DNA from: Bradymonas sediminis
GTDB lineage: Bacteria; Myxococcota_A; Bradymonadia; Bradymonadales; Bradymonadaceae
Direction of reading: 5' to 3'
Assembly: GCF_003258315.1 (NCBI RefSeq)
Contig: NZ_CP030032.1
Location: forward strand, 3,908,501-3,972,500
Length of the DNA stretch: 64,000 nt
The position numbers and the translations under genes were made by a program. The notes beneath the pieces are model-generated. The model had not been told where the DNA came from. It was given only the letters and a program-made list of their open reading frames with translations, and made no database searches. Shown piece after piece: positions 47,542-56,206 of this stretch (positions are counted from its first letter, which is position 1; the number at the start of each line of letters is the position of its first letter).

Positions 47542-48387
47542 TCAAAAACGCCACAGCGCCCCAACGCGCGCTCCATCCGGGCCCACCGATCCGCTGAGCG
47601 CAGGCTTCAAGGACGCGTCGGCGGACTCCTGAACTTCAGCGCTTCCGAAATAATCCACCGCCCACAACGCCCCGCCCAAGGCGACCAGCCCGGCGCCTGA
47701 ATAGAGCATAATTTGGCCAAGAGATTGGCGGCTCTCAATCGTATTCTGCAAGTCGAGCGCCCGCTCATACTCTCCGGCGGTGCGCGCCTTCTCGTAATTA
47801 TCGAGGTCTTCGCTGAGCATAAAGTTGAGCACCCCGGTGCCAACCAGCGCCGCAGCGCCCACGCTCGCGGCGCCCACGCCCGCCCAGCCCAGCGCGCCCA
47901 TGCCGGCCTCCGACCCCGGCGGCACGCCCGCGCCGCCGGCCTGCGGCGCCTTCACCGATTTGGCCAAAGCCTGGTCCGCCTTGGCTTTGGCCCCGGCGAT
48001 CTTCTGGGCGCCCACGACACGCTGATACGCGCGAATGCGCGCTCTATTTTTGAGGGAAGTATCGTCGGGAAGCCCGCCCATCGCGTCGGCCTTCAGGCTC
48101 GCGCTCAACGCCTCCGGAGCATTGCCCAGGCGCGATTGCGCAAGGGAAATATTATAGAGGACGACCGGGTCGGGATCGAGCGCGTTCGCGCGCTGAAAAT
48201 AGGTGATCGCCAGGGAATAATTTTTATTAAAGAACGCCTCGACGCCCTTATTATAATACGCCTTCGCGTTCTCGCCGCTCGCCGGTTCCTGCGCGACGGC
48301 ACTCCCCGCCGAGCAGGCCAACAATAGCGAAAATAAGAGTCCGCCTAGCAGATATTTCTTGACCGCCGCTCCCGTCGTCATACTCAT
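47542..48387 (-). CDS. Exported TPR protein
   Basis: A 281-residue protein with a signal peptide (KYLLGGLLFSLLLACSAGSAVAQ) and two or three tetratricopeptide-like repeats (about 40-115; AKAYYNKGVEAFFNKNYSLAITYFQRANALDPDP). A Gly/Ala-rich hydrophobic segment follows (about 165-200; GMGALGWAGVGAASVGAAALVGTGV), then another near 230-250, so the mature protein is probably membrane-bound. ATG 48387 is used; ATG 48381 is equally possible. It starts 64 nt after the kinase stop. A kinase-TPR pair is common in myxobacteria-like genomes; the TPR part may be a substrate or scaffold (inference). Confidence 0.8.
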   Translation of the reverse strand: MSMTTGAAVKKYLLGGLLFSLLLACSAGSAVAQEPASGENAKAYYNKGVEAFFNKNYSLAITYFQRANALDPDPVVLYNISLAQSRLGNAPEALSASLKADAMGGLPDDTSLKNRARIRAYQRVVGAQKIAGAKAKADQALAKSVKAPQAGGAGVPPGSEAGMGALGWAGVGAASVGAAALVGTGVLNFMLSEDLDNYEKARTAGEYERALDLQNTIESRQSLGQIMLYSGAGLVALGGALWAVDYFGSAEVQESADASLKPALSGSVGPDGARVGALWRF

Positions 48388-48451
48388 AAAGCACACCCTT
48401 CGAATTGCGAAAATTATCGGCACGGACCGCAGCGTTCACTCAAGCATAATA

Positions 48452-50092
48452 CTACTCAAGCGGCAAATATTTGAGCGTATCGCCCCCATCATTGTCTGCG
48501 GGCTCAGGTTTGGGTTTGGGTTTGGGTTTGGGCTGCGGCATAGGCCGAGGTTTCGGCCTGGGCTTCGCAACCGGAGCCGTCGGCGTGTTTTTTTGCGCCG
48601 CGGCTTCCTGCGCTGGCTCCTCGGTGTCCTCGTCCGACACGGATGTGCCCGCGCGCTCGGCGAGTGCATCCTCGTCCGCGGGCACCGCGATATCGAGCCA
48701 GAATTCGCCGCCGGGCTTCTCCAGGGTTTTCTCCACGCTTTGCTCCGCAAATGTGGCGCGCACCGTCAGAGGAAACTCGTATCGCTCGGAGGTAAATTGC
48801 ACCGGCGCCATGCCGATGAGTCGGTCCCCCGACCACACGCTCGCGCCGCTGGGACGCGTGCGGATCACAGTCACCACGGGCATCGGCTTGACCGGCGGCG
48901 CCTCGACTTCTTCGGCGCCCTCGAGGGTCTCCTCGACCAGCGCCTCCTTCGTCTCCGCGGGGCTGGAGTCCTGCCACAGCACAAACCCGATGCCGACCAA
49001 CACGACCACCAACAAGACCACCAGCGCGACCGCGCGTTTGGTGCGCTTGTCACCCATGGGCTCCGAGTCAAAATGATCGAAGCTTCCCATAAAATCATCG
49101 TCGATCGCCTCGATGAAGCTCTCATCGAGATCGGCGATCGCGGTCTCATCCCCAGGCGGCCTGGTGATGTCGGGCGGCCCGGCCAGGCGCAAATCTCCGT
49201 GGAGCTGCTCGACCGCGTCCAGGTCTTCGAGGACCTCCGAGACCGAGGCATAGCGCTCCGAGAGCTCCTTGCTGAGCATCTTATTGACCAGGCGAACCAG
49301 CTGCGGATGCAGAATATCTTCGCGCGGAATCCGAAAGGACTCCGGCGCCAGATGCGCCCCCAAAATCTCGATGCTATCGGTGTTGGTGATCGCCTTGGAG
49401 CCCATCAATAACTCATAGGTCACCAGGCCCAGGCTATAGATATCGGAGGCCGGCCCCATATCTTTGCCCCGGATCTGCTCGGGCGACATATAGCGCGGCG
49501 TGCCGATCAGCGAGTCCGTGGCGGTCAGGTCCGCCCCGGCCCCGTTGGCCACATCCCCGATCGCCTTGGCGATGCCAAAGTCGAGCAACTTCACCTGGTC
49601 TTTTTGCCCGTAATGCTCGTAGACCATGATATTGGCGGGCTTAAGGTCGCGGTGCAAAAGATCGCGCGCGTGCGCCTCGTGCAGGCTTTGGAGCACCTGA
49701 CGCAGAATCTTAAGCGCCCGACGCGGCGCGATCGGCACCGCGATCTCGCTGAGCTCCACGCCGTCCACAAACTCCATCACCATATAGAGCAGCCCGTCGC
49801 CGGTGCGTCCATAATCGTAGATGGTGATCGTCTGGGCGCTGTTGAGCTGCGAAATGATGCGCGCTTCGCGCTCAAATCGCAGCGCGATCGACTCCAGCGC
49901 CGACTCATCTTCGGAGGTCTCGGGTGACGTCGCCGAGTTGACCCGCAGGCTCAGAATCTTGATCGCAACTTTGCGCCCAAGGTCGATCTGCTCGGCCAGG
50001 TAGACACGCGCAAAGCCACCGCTACCTAGAAGCCTCTCGACACGATATTTGTCCTCGAAAATCTGATCGGGTTCGGGGAAGCGTCCAGTCAT
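48452..50092 (-). CDS. Membrane Ser/Thr protein kinase with extracytoplasmic PEGA-like domain
   Basis: Hanks-type kinase of 546 residues. The kinase domain (about 16-295) has the Gly loop LLGSGGFARVYLAE, Lys45 in VAIK, catalytic HRDLKPAN (Asp149), metal-binding DFG at 171-173, and the P+1 region GTPRYMSPEQ, so it should be active. One membrane helix follows at 354-373. The outer part has a PEGA-like beta domain (about 405-460; PSGASVWSGDRLIGMAPV) and a Lys-Pro repeat tail (about 510-531) coded by a TTTGGG-type hexanucleotide repeat. It probably signals from the envelope. It is first in the minus-strand string leading into the TPR and RCC1 genes. Confidence 0.93.
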   Translation of the reverse strand: MTGRFPEPDQIFEDKYRVERLLGSGGFARVYLAEQIDLGRKVAIKILSLRVNSATSPETSEDESALESIALRFEREARIISQLNSAQTITIYDYGRTGDGLLYMVMEFVDGVELSEIAVPIAPRRALKILRQVLQSLHEAHARDLLHRDLKPANIMVYEHYGQKDQVKLLDFGIAKAIGDVANGAGADLTATDSLIGTPRYMSPEQIRGKDMGPASDIYSLGLVTYELLMGSKAITNTDSIEILGAHLAPESFRIPREDILHPQLVRLVNKMLSKELSERYASVSEVLEDLDAVEQLHGDLRLAGPPDITRPPGDETAIADLDESFIEAIDDDFMGSFDHFDSEPMGDKRTKRAVALVVLLVVVLVGIGFVLWQDSSPAETKEALVEETLEGAEEVEAPPVKPMPVVTVIRTRPSGASVWSGDRLIGMAPVQFTSERYEFPLTVRATFAEQSVEKTLEKPGGEFWLDIAVPADEDALAERAGTSVSDEDTEEPAQEAAAQKNTPTAPVAKPRPKPRPMPQPKPKPKPKPEPADNDGGDTLKYLPLE

Positions 50093-50271
50093 GAGAAGTT
50101 AGAATCTCCGGAAGTGATTTGCAGCGCTGATAGCCAACTTGTCTAATGTTATCCATGCGCAAGCTATCACGCTCCAATAGCGCTCGCAATTGCGACCTTT
50201 ATCATATACTTCGCTCCCCTTTCGTCCATTTTATCGCCCCTTCGATTTGGGGTTGATGAATCCATCCAAAT

Positions 50272-50309
50272 AATGCCATGAAACACTCCGACGATTCATG
50301 GCATTTTTT
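50272..50309 (+). promoter_or_regulatory. Terminator-like hairpin just before the kamD ribosome-binding site
   Basis: Perfect 11-bp stem AATGCCATGAA (50272-50282) with TTCATGGCATT (50295-50305), a 12-nt loop, then a T run ending at 50309. The ribosome-binding site GAGGAG begins at the next base. A second small hairpin (CCCC...GGGG, near 50237-50252) precedes it. As the upstream gene is divergent, this hairpin can act only on the kamD leader, so it looks like a transcription attenuator. Confidence 0.6.
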
Positions 50310-50323
50310 GAGGAGCATATACG

Positions 50324-51880
50324 ATGTCGAAGTTGGGTCTTGATCCGAAGATGATTGCCCGGGGGCGCAGCGCCGCCGCCGAAATCGCCCACCAGATGGA
50401 CGGGTTCATCCGCGAGCGCACCACCGTCGCCGTCGAGCGCACCGTGCTGCGGCTGATGGGCGTGGACGGCGTGGATATCGACGAGATTCCGCTGCCCAAC
50501 CGCGTCATCGAAGCCGCGGTCGACGCGGGGCTGATTGAAGAGGGCATCACCCGCACGATCGCCCGGGCGATGCTGCACACCGACCGCAGCCCCCAGCAGA
50601 TCGCCGAGGCCGTCGCCGAAGGCACGCTGAACCTGGCCGAGCTGCCGCATTTCGACGAAGAGAGCATCCGCGAAGTCGGCGAAGAACTCGCGGTTGAAGC
50701 CGCCGACCGAATCAAGCGAAACGTAGACGCACGAAACGCGCTCCTCGCCCGCTCCGAGGATCGCCCCGCCCCGCTGCACTATGTCATCGTCGCCACCGGA
50801 AATATTTACGAAGACGCGGTCCAGGCCAAAACCGCCGCCCGCCAGGGCGCCGATATCGTCGCGGTCATCCGCTCCACCGGCCAGAGCCTGCTCGACTACG
50901 TCCCCTACGGCCCGACCACCGAAGGCTTCGGCGGCACCTACGCCACCCAGGGCAACTTCAAGGTCATGCGCGACGCGCTCGACGAGGTCGGCGAGGAACT
51001 CGGCCGCTATATCCGCCTGTGCAATTATTGCAGCGGCCTGTGCATGCCCGAGATCGCCGCGATGGGCGCGCTTGAGCGCCTCGACGTCATGCTCAACGAC
51101 GCGCTCTACGGCATTCTTTTCCGCGACATCAACCCACAGCGCACCTTCGTCGACCAGTATTTTAGCCGCATGATCAACGCCTACGCCGGCGTCATCATCA
51201 ACACCGGCGAGGATAATTATCTGACCACCGCCGACGCGGTTGAGGCCGCCCACACCGTGCTCGCCAGCCAATTTATCAACGAGCAATTCGCGCTCAAGAG
51301 CGGGCTGCCCAGCGAGCAAATGGGGCTTGGCCACGCCTTCGAGATGAACCCCGACCTGGAGAACGGCTTTTTGCTCGAATTGGCCCAGGCCGAGATGGCC
51401 TCCGAGATCTTCCCGGACGCCCCGCTCAAATATATGCCGCCGACTAAATATATGACCGGCAATATCTTCAAAGGTCATATCCAGGACGCGCTGTTTAACC
51501 TCATCGGCGTCTGGACCAAGCAGGGCATCCAACTTTTGGGCATGATGACCGAGGCCATGCACACCCCGCATATGGGCGACCGCCACCTGGCGCTGGAGAA
51601 CGCCCAATACGTCATGAATAACGCCCGCGATCTCGGCGACGAGATCCAATACAAGCCCGGCGGCGTCATCCAAACCCGCGCCCAAACCGTGCTCGCCGAC
51701 GCCACCGAACTGCTCGAAGAAGTCCGCGAAAAAGGCATGTTCAACGTCCTGGCCGCCGGCACCTTCGCCGACGTCTTCCGCCCCACCGACCAGGGAAAGG
51801 GCCTCGACGGCGTGTTCAAGCGCTCCGCCGATTATTATAACCCGCTCGAGGATGAATTGCGCCGGCGCTTGGCGCTCTAA
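50324..51880 (+). CDS. kamD: Lysine 5,6-aminomutase, alpha subunit
   Basis: Large subunit of the B12- and PLP-dependent enzyme that moves the terminal amino group of D-lysine (or beta-lysine) to carbon 5 in lysine fermentation. The 518 residues match the D-lysine aminomutase family over their whole length: VTVERTVLRLMG-like VAVERTVLRLMGVDG (about 36-50), RSTGQSLLDYVPYGPTTEGFGGTY (about 186-209), and LCNYCSGLCMPEIA (about 233-246). GAGGAG 8 nt before ATG 50324 sets the start. The beta subunit KamE, which binds cobalamin and carries the PLP lysine, is not adjacent; an intergenic palindrome follows instead. Activity needs KamE from elsewhere in the genome. Confidence 0.93.
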   Translation: MSKLGLDPKMIARGRSAAAEIAHQMDGFIRERTTVAVERTVLRLMGVDGVDIDEIPLPNRVIEAAVDAGLIEEGITRTIARAMLHTDRSPQQIAEAVAEGTLNLAELPHFDEESIREVGEELAVEAADRIKRNVDARNALLARSEDRPAPLHYVIVATGNIYEDAVQAKTAARQGADIVAVIRSTGQSLLDYVPYGPTTEGFGGTYATQGNFKVMRDALDEVGEELGRYIRLCNYCSGLCMPEIAAMGALERLDVMLNDALYGILFRDINPQRTFVDQYFSRMINAYAGVIINTGEDNYLTTADAVEAAHTVLASQFINEQFALKSGLPSEQMGLGHAFEMNPDLENGFLLELAQAEMASEIFPDAPLKYMPPTKYMTGNIFKGHIQDALFNLIGVWTKQGIQLLGMMTEAMHTPHMGDRHLALENAQYVMNNARDLGDEIQYKPGGVIQTRAQTVLADATELLEEVREKGMFNVLAAGTFADVFRPTDQGKGLDGVFKRSADYYNPLEDELRRRLAL

Positions 51881-51897
51881 GCCCCCCGTAGACGCTA

Positions 51898-52231
51898 CCG
51901 GGGCTCCTTGCTTGGCGTCGCTTTAGGGTGTTTCGGGCATTATTAGTTCCCGAGGCTATTGGGTGTCTAGGGCCCCCCCGGCTACAGAGGTGTGTCTTCG
52001 CTGCGCTGCGACACACGACGCTTCGCTCATTAAAGGCGTCGTGGGTCGACGGCCTTGATTAAACGGAAATTTGTGAGATCGATGCCGTTAATGAGCGTAG
52101 GCGCAGCCGAAGCGTCGTCCCGCGTAGCGGGACCTTTGTAGCTGGGGGTGAGTCCTCATAACGGCAAGCGCCTCCGAGAATTATAGAATCTTCGAGAAAC
52201 CTCTATTTTTCGCCAAGCAAGGAGCCCCCGG
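51898..52231. repeat. Giant imperfect palindrome (334 bp) with nested hairpins
   Basis: Outer arms: CCGGGGCTCCTTGCTTGGCG (51898-51917) pairs with 52211-52231, one extra base. Inner arms: GCTACAGAGG (51981-51990) with CCTTTGTAGC (52133-52142); CGACGCTTCG (52016-52025) with CGAAGCGTCG (52108-52117); CGCTCATTAA (52024-52033) with TTAATGAGCG (52088-52097). Each arm also has its own hairpin (GTGTGTC/GACACAC at 51990-52016, GTCCCGC/GCGGGAC at 52117-52133). It fills the gap between convergent kamD and the GH13 gene. It has no coding content. Confidence 0.85.
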
Positions 52232-52233
52232 AG

Positions 52234-52328
52234 GCGTCGCGCACCAATAAACACCCATCATGATGCGCCGCGCACCATAAAAAACACCCATCATGATCCG
52301 TCGCGTACCATCGAAACGCATATCTCGA
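52234..52328. repeat. Three tandem repeats of 31-33 bp
   Basis: Units 52234-52264, 52265-52297 and 52298-52328, beginning CGTCGCG and (units 1-2) containing AAACACCCATCATGAT. They directly follow the giant palindrome, mirroring the arrangement at 35400-35515. Confidence 0.8.
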
Positions 52329-52359
52329 AACGTCGCGCCCCTACTCAGGCCCCGCCGAC

Positions 52360-55300
52360 TCACACCCCCGCCACCAACCGCGCCACCCGATACCCCGCGC
52401 CGTCCCCGGCCACCACGATCTCCTTCAAACAGCTCGCGAGCCCCGCAGGCACCGCCAACACCACCTCCTCGCCTGCCCGCGCCTGCTCGAGCGCCGCGGC
52501 CATCGCGCCAAATCGCGCCACCCATTGGGTCAGAATCTCCAACGACTCGCCGTGATACCACAGAATATCATCGTGGCGATTCACGCCCAAGAACTGGCGC
52601 GCGTCGGGGTCGGCCAGCAGCGCGTCGAGAAGCTCGGCGGCGGTAATTTCGCGGGCCGACGCCTCCGAAAGCCACCCCTGACTGCCCAGGCCAAATCGCA
52701 GCAACCCAAGGGCGCGGGCGATCTTCTCGTGGGATGCCTGCGGGTCGATATCAAGCGCAGTGAATAGCTCCTGGAGCACCCACTCGAGCGACCACTCATC
52801 CCAGAGACTTCGCGCGCGAAGCCCCGCCTCGGCCGTCGGCGCGGCGCCGCCCAGCGGGCGCATGATGGCCCAGGCGAGCAGCGCGGCCCAGACGACGAGG
52901 TTCGCGTCGGAGGCATCGTCGGCGCTGAATTTGAGGGCGGGCGAGAGCGCCGCGTAGGCCTGGAATTGGAGCAAGACTTCGACGTCGCAGGCGACCTCGC
53001 GGGCGTAGTCTTCTTGCATATCTTCGGCGCTATCAGGTTGGGCTGCGACGAAACTTTCAAGCATCCCCACAGCCTCAAAATCAACGCCTTCAAGGTGCTC
53101 CAAAACCAACGCTTGAGTCCCGCGTCCCTGCGCAATTGCGCGCACCAAATCCGGGCTCAAAATGCGGGCAAACTCAGCGTGAAGCGGGCGCAATTCGCGG
53201 CGACGGATCTCGGCGCTCAGGCTTGCGGTGCCGCGTCCACCGAGGTGTTCGCATAGTTGGCGGTACGTCTGCTCCGCGGTATCGCGCACCGTCTTAAAAT
53301 CGAGGAAGATATGGCACTGATAGGCGCCTAAATCGACGAAGAACCCGCGCGCCTCAAGCTCCTCGGAGTGGCGAATATACTCCAGCCCGCTTCGCTGCTC
53401 GCGGAAGGTCACAAAGATGTCGCGCCCCGGGCGAATATCGAGCCCGTGGATGAGACGCTTTCGCACAATCGGGGCGGCCGATGCGTCACCGGCCCCGCGG
53501 GTGTCGCGGTAGGCGGCCGAGTCGCGAATCCACCCACGGGTGTCGCCGTAACGATTATGAAAGACGACCAGCGACGCCTGGTCACCCAGGCGATTCGAAT
53601 AGGCGAAGACATTCTCATCGACATGGCCGGCGGCGTCGCCCTCCACCCGATAGAGGTCATAGAGCAGGAAGTTTTCGACGCCCGAGAACAGCCGACGCGC
53701 GCGAAGCAGCGGAAAGATCTCGCGGGCATGCCGCGCGATGAGGCCCTCGTTGGGCTCTTCGTGCAGGCGCGGCTCATTAAAATCCATGCCATATTTTTCG
53801 GTGAACCCCTCGATCTGCCCGTGCCCGATCATCGGCAGACCGGGCATGGTCGCCATCAGCGCGCAGACGCCAAAATACTTATCGCCGCTGCCAAATTGAG
53901 CGATGGCGGTGTCTTCGTCGGGGTTGCTCATGAAGTTGACGTAGCGTTTGAGGATCTGCGGGTCGAACTCCAGCGTCTCCTTCATTACCCGCCGATACCC
54001 GGCGTTATCCTCGTCGGAGAGCATATTCATAAACGCGCTATTATAGACCCGGTGCATGCCCAGTGAGCGCACGAAGAACCCCTCCATCATCCAAAACGCC
54101 TCGGCCAATAGCAGCGTGTCGGGCGCCTCCTGGGCGACCCGCGCGACCACCTCGGTCCAGAACTCCTGCCCCGCGACACGCTCGAAATCCTCCTTGCTCA
54201 TCGCGTATTGGGCGCGCGACGGGATCGCCCCGCCCGCTCCGCGCTCGGGAAACCACAGCCGCTGAATATGTTTTTTGACCAACGTCATCGCCGCGTCAAA
54301 GCGGATGATCGAGGCGTTTCGGGCGACCTCCAGGATCTGCTGAATCACCGCCTCGCGCGCCTCGGGGTTCAGATAATCGAGCTGCGCGGTGTCATTCCAC
54401 GGCATGCTGGTGCCGTCGTTTCCGTGATAAACATATTGCACCTCACCGCTGGAAAAATCCTCGCGCTTAAATGTCACCGCGGCGTCCGTGCGCTCATAAT
54501 AATGGTCTTCGAGATAGATCCCGACGCGCGGATTATCGGAGAGATTCGGCCCATTAAATTGATAGGAGGGATACGGAAGATCGTCGCGGCGGATAAACCA
54601 CTCGGGATGCTCGTAGACCCACTTCGAGGTGATGCCCATATGATTGGGCACCATATCGGCGGCCATGCGCAGCCCGAGCGCGCGGGCCCGGGCGCGCAGC
54701 GCGTCCCAGGCGGGCTTGCCGCCCAGGTCCTCGGCGATGCGATACTCGAAGATCGAGTAGGCCGATGAGACCACATGCGGGCTGCCGCTCAATTCCTTGA
54801 TCCGCCGCGAGGCGGGGCTTCGCTCCCACACCCCGATAAGCCACAGACCGCGGATGCCCCGCTCGACCAGCGCCTCCAGATCCCCATCCGGAATCTGGTC
54901 GAGCCGGCAGATCTCGCGCCCCTCTCGCCGGCTCAATTGGGCGAGCCAGACGTGGACATTTTTGGCCAAAAGAACCAGGTCGGCCATCCAATCCGCGTCG
55001 GCGCTAAAGCGCGCGCCGAGCGCCTCGAGGCCCGCAAAGGAAGGCGTCTCGATTGGCCCGGGGCCGCCGCCTCCGCCAAAGCGTCCCTTCGACTCTTCGC
55101 GCAGCACGTCGAGGGTGCTCAGGATCTGCTCGAGCAAACCGGCCGGCAAAAGATGCCCGAAATAGCGCCCCAAAAACTCAAGCTGCGAGTAGAGCGAATC
55201 GCCGCCGCGCTCAATCGGCAGGCGCAATAATTTGAGCAGTGATAATTCAAGCAGTGACGCCTCCGGCGACGCCCCGCTCTTCGGCGCGATGCCCCCTGCC

Positions 55301-55974
55301 CCCTGCGCCGCGCTGACGCTCGGGTCGAGGCCGGGCTGGGTCTCAAAGAATAACTCAAGGCCGCCCATCAGCGCGTCATAATTGGCGCGCGCGAGCCCGC
55401 TATCCTCGAAGAGAACCCGCTCAACGCCCACCGCCGGGTTCTCGTTGAGAAGACGCACGGTGATAAGATCGGCGATAAATTGCACGTCTCCGCCAAGCGC
55501 CTCGGATGCCAACGCCTCGGGCGCGCCCATACTCCGCGCCGCCTCGGCCGGAAAAAGCTGCGCAAACTCCCGCTGTGCCTCGCCCAATGTATCGGCCCCG
55601 ACCGAGGCCTCCAACCAGCGCATCGCCTGCGCAAAGCCGCCAGGATTGACCTCGGCGCGCCAGATCTCGAGCAGGCGACGCCACACATTATTCAGACACG
55701 CCACCGCGCCCAATCGCCCGGTCTCAATGGCCGCGTCTTGGGCTCCACCCGGCGCCTGGCTCCGCAGAAACGCGTTGGCGTGGCCGCTGAGCTTTCGGAG
55801 CTCGTAGAAATTCTGCAACTTCGCCCGCCCGCGCGCGTCGATCTCCAGCGGCGCCTGCGCATCCTCGCCGGCCTGCGCCGCACTGAGCGCGAAGGCGTCG
55901 CGCGCCCGACCGCTTAGGAGCAAGCCCAGCGCCACCCCAGCCGTATTATGTCGCGTCATCTCTCTCTGACTCAT
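52360..55974 (-). CDS. Very large alpha-amylase-family (GH13-like) protein
   Basis: About 1204 residues. The central part carries a GH13 barrel: region I DMVPNHMG (about 440-447), region II nucleophile RFDAA (Asp560), region III acid/base LLLAEAFW (Glu625), and region IV as NFMSNPDED (about 681-689), where the usual NHD reads NPD, so the transition-state His is Pro. About 340 N-terminal residues are helical with no recognised domain, and about 250 C-terminal residues are likewise unassigned. No signal peptide is seen, suggesting a cytoplasmic glucan enzyme. ATG 55974 has AGGA 8 nt upstream; ATG 55983 and GTG 56016 are alternatives. Possibly it acts on glycogen together with MalQ (inference). 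Confidence 0.8.
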   Translation of the reverse strand: MSQREMTRHNTAGVALGLLLSGRARDAFALSAAQAGEDAQAPLEIDARGRAKLQNFYELRKLSGHANAFLRSQAPGGAQDAAIETGRLGAVACLNNVWRRLLEIWRAEVNPGGFAQAMRWLEASVGADTLGEAQREFAQLFPAEAARSMGAPEALASEALGGDVQFIADLITVRLLNENPAVGVERVLFEDSGLARANYDALMGGLELFFETQPGLDPSVSAAQGAGGIAPKSGASPEASLLELSLLKLLRLPIERGGDSLYSQLEFLGRYFGHLLPAGLLEQILSTLDVLREESKGRFGGGGGPGPIETPSFAGLEALGARFSADADWMADLVLLAKNVHVWLAQLSRREGREICRLDQIPDGDLEALVERGIRGLWLIGVWERSPASRRIKELSGSPHVVSSAYSIFEYRIAEDLGGKPAWDALRARARALGLRMAADMVPNHMGITSKWVYEHPEWFIRRDDLPYPSYQFNGPNLSDNPRVGIYLEDHYYERTDAAVTFKREDFSSGEVQYVYHGNDGTSMPWNDTAQLDYLNPEAREAVIQQILEVARNASIIRFDAAMTLVKKHIQRLWFPERGAGGAIPSRAQYAMSKEDFERVAGQEFWTEVVARVAQEAPDTLLLAEAFWMMEGFFVRSLGMHRVYNSAFMNMLSDEDNAGYRRVMKETLEFDPQILKRYVNFMSNPDEDTAIAQFGSGDKYFGVCALMATMPGLPMIGHGQIEGFTEKYGMDFNEPRLHEEPNEGLIARHAREIFPLLRARRLFSGVENFLLYDLYRVEGDAAGHVDENVFAYSNRLGDQASLVVFHNRYGDTRGWIRDSAAYRDTRGAGDASAAPIVRKRLIHGLDIRPGRDIFVTFREQRSGLEYIRHSEELEARGFFVDLGAYQCHIFLDFKTVRDTAEQTYRQLCEHLGGRGTASLSAEIRRRELRPLHAEFARILSPDLVRAIAQGRGTQALVLEHLEGVDFEAVGMLESFVAAQPDSAEDMQEDYAREVACDVEVLLQFQAYAALSPALKFSADDASDANLVVWAALLAWAIMRPLGGAAPTAEAGLRARSLWDEWSLEWVLQELFTALDIDPQASHEKIARALGLLRFGLGSQGWLSEASAREITAAELLDALLADPDARQFLGVNRHDDILWYHGESLEILTQWVARFGAMAAALEQARAGEEVVLAVPAGLASCLKEIVVAGDGAGYRVARLVAGV

Positions 55975-56206
55975 CCCGATCATCCTGCGATATAGAGGTA
56001 ACCTGCCGGCGCACACGTATCGAATCTATGGAATGGCGAGCGTACACACCAAACCGAGGTTGTCCAACCCGCGATCCAGCGTTGCGATGTTCGCATATCT
56101 CGACTAGCCCCCACCACGCGCTTGATGCACAATGCGCGCCGGGTTGGACGGCAAAATACTCGGATAGCCCATATAATTCATGACACTATGATGCAGCGGT
56201 AGATGT

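Noticed and set aside
48505-48570. Frameshift or assembly error in the kinase tail repeat
   Set aside because: The repeat unit is six bases and keeps frame through to a sensible stop, so no error is needed.
50093-50271. Cobalamin riboswitch upstream of kamD
   Set aside because: No B12-box-like sequence was recognised; only simple hairpins are visible.
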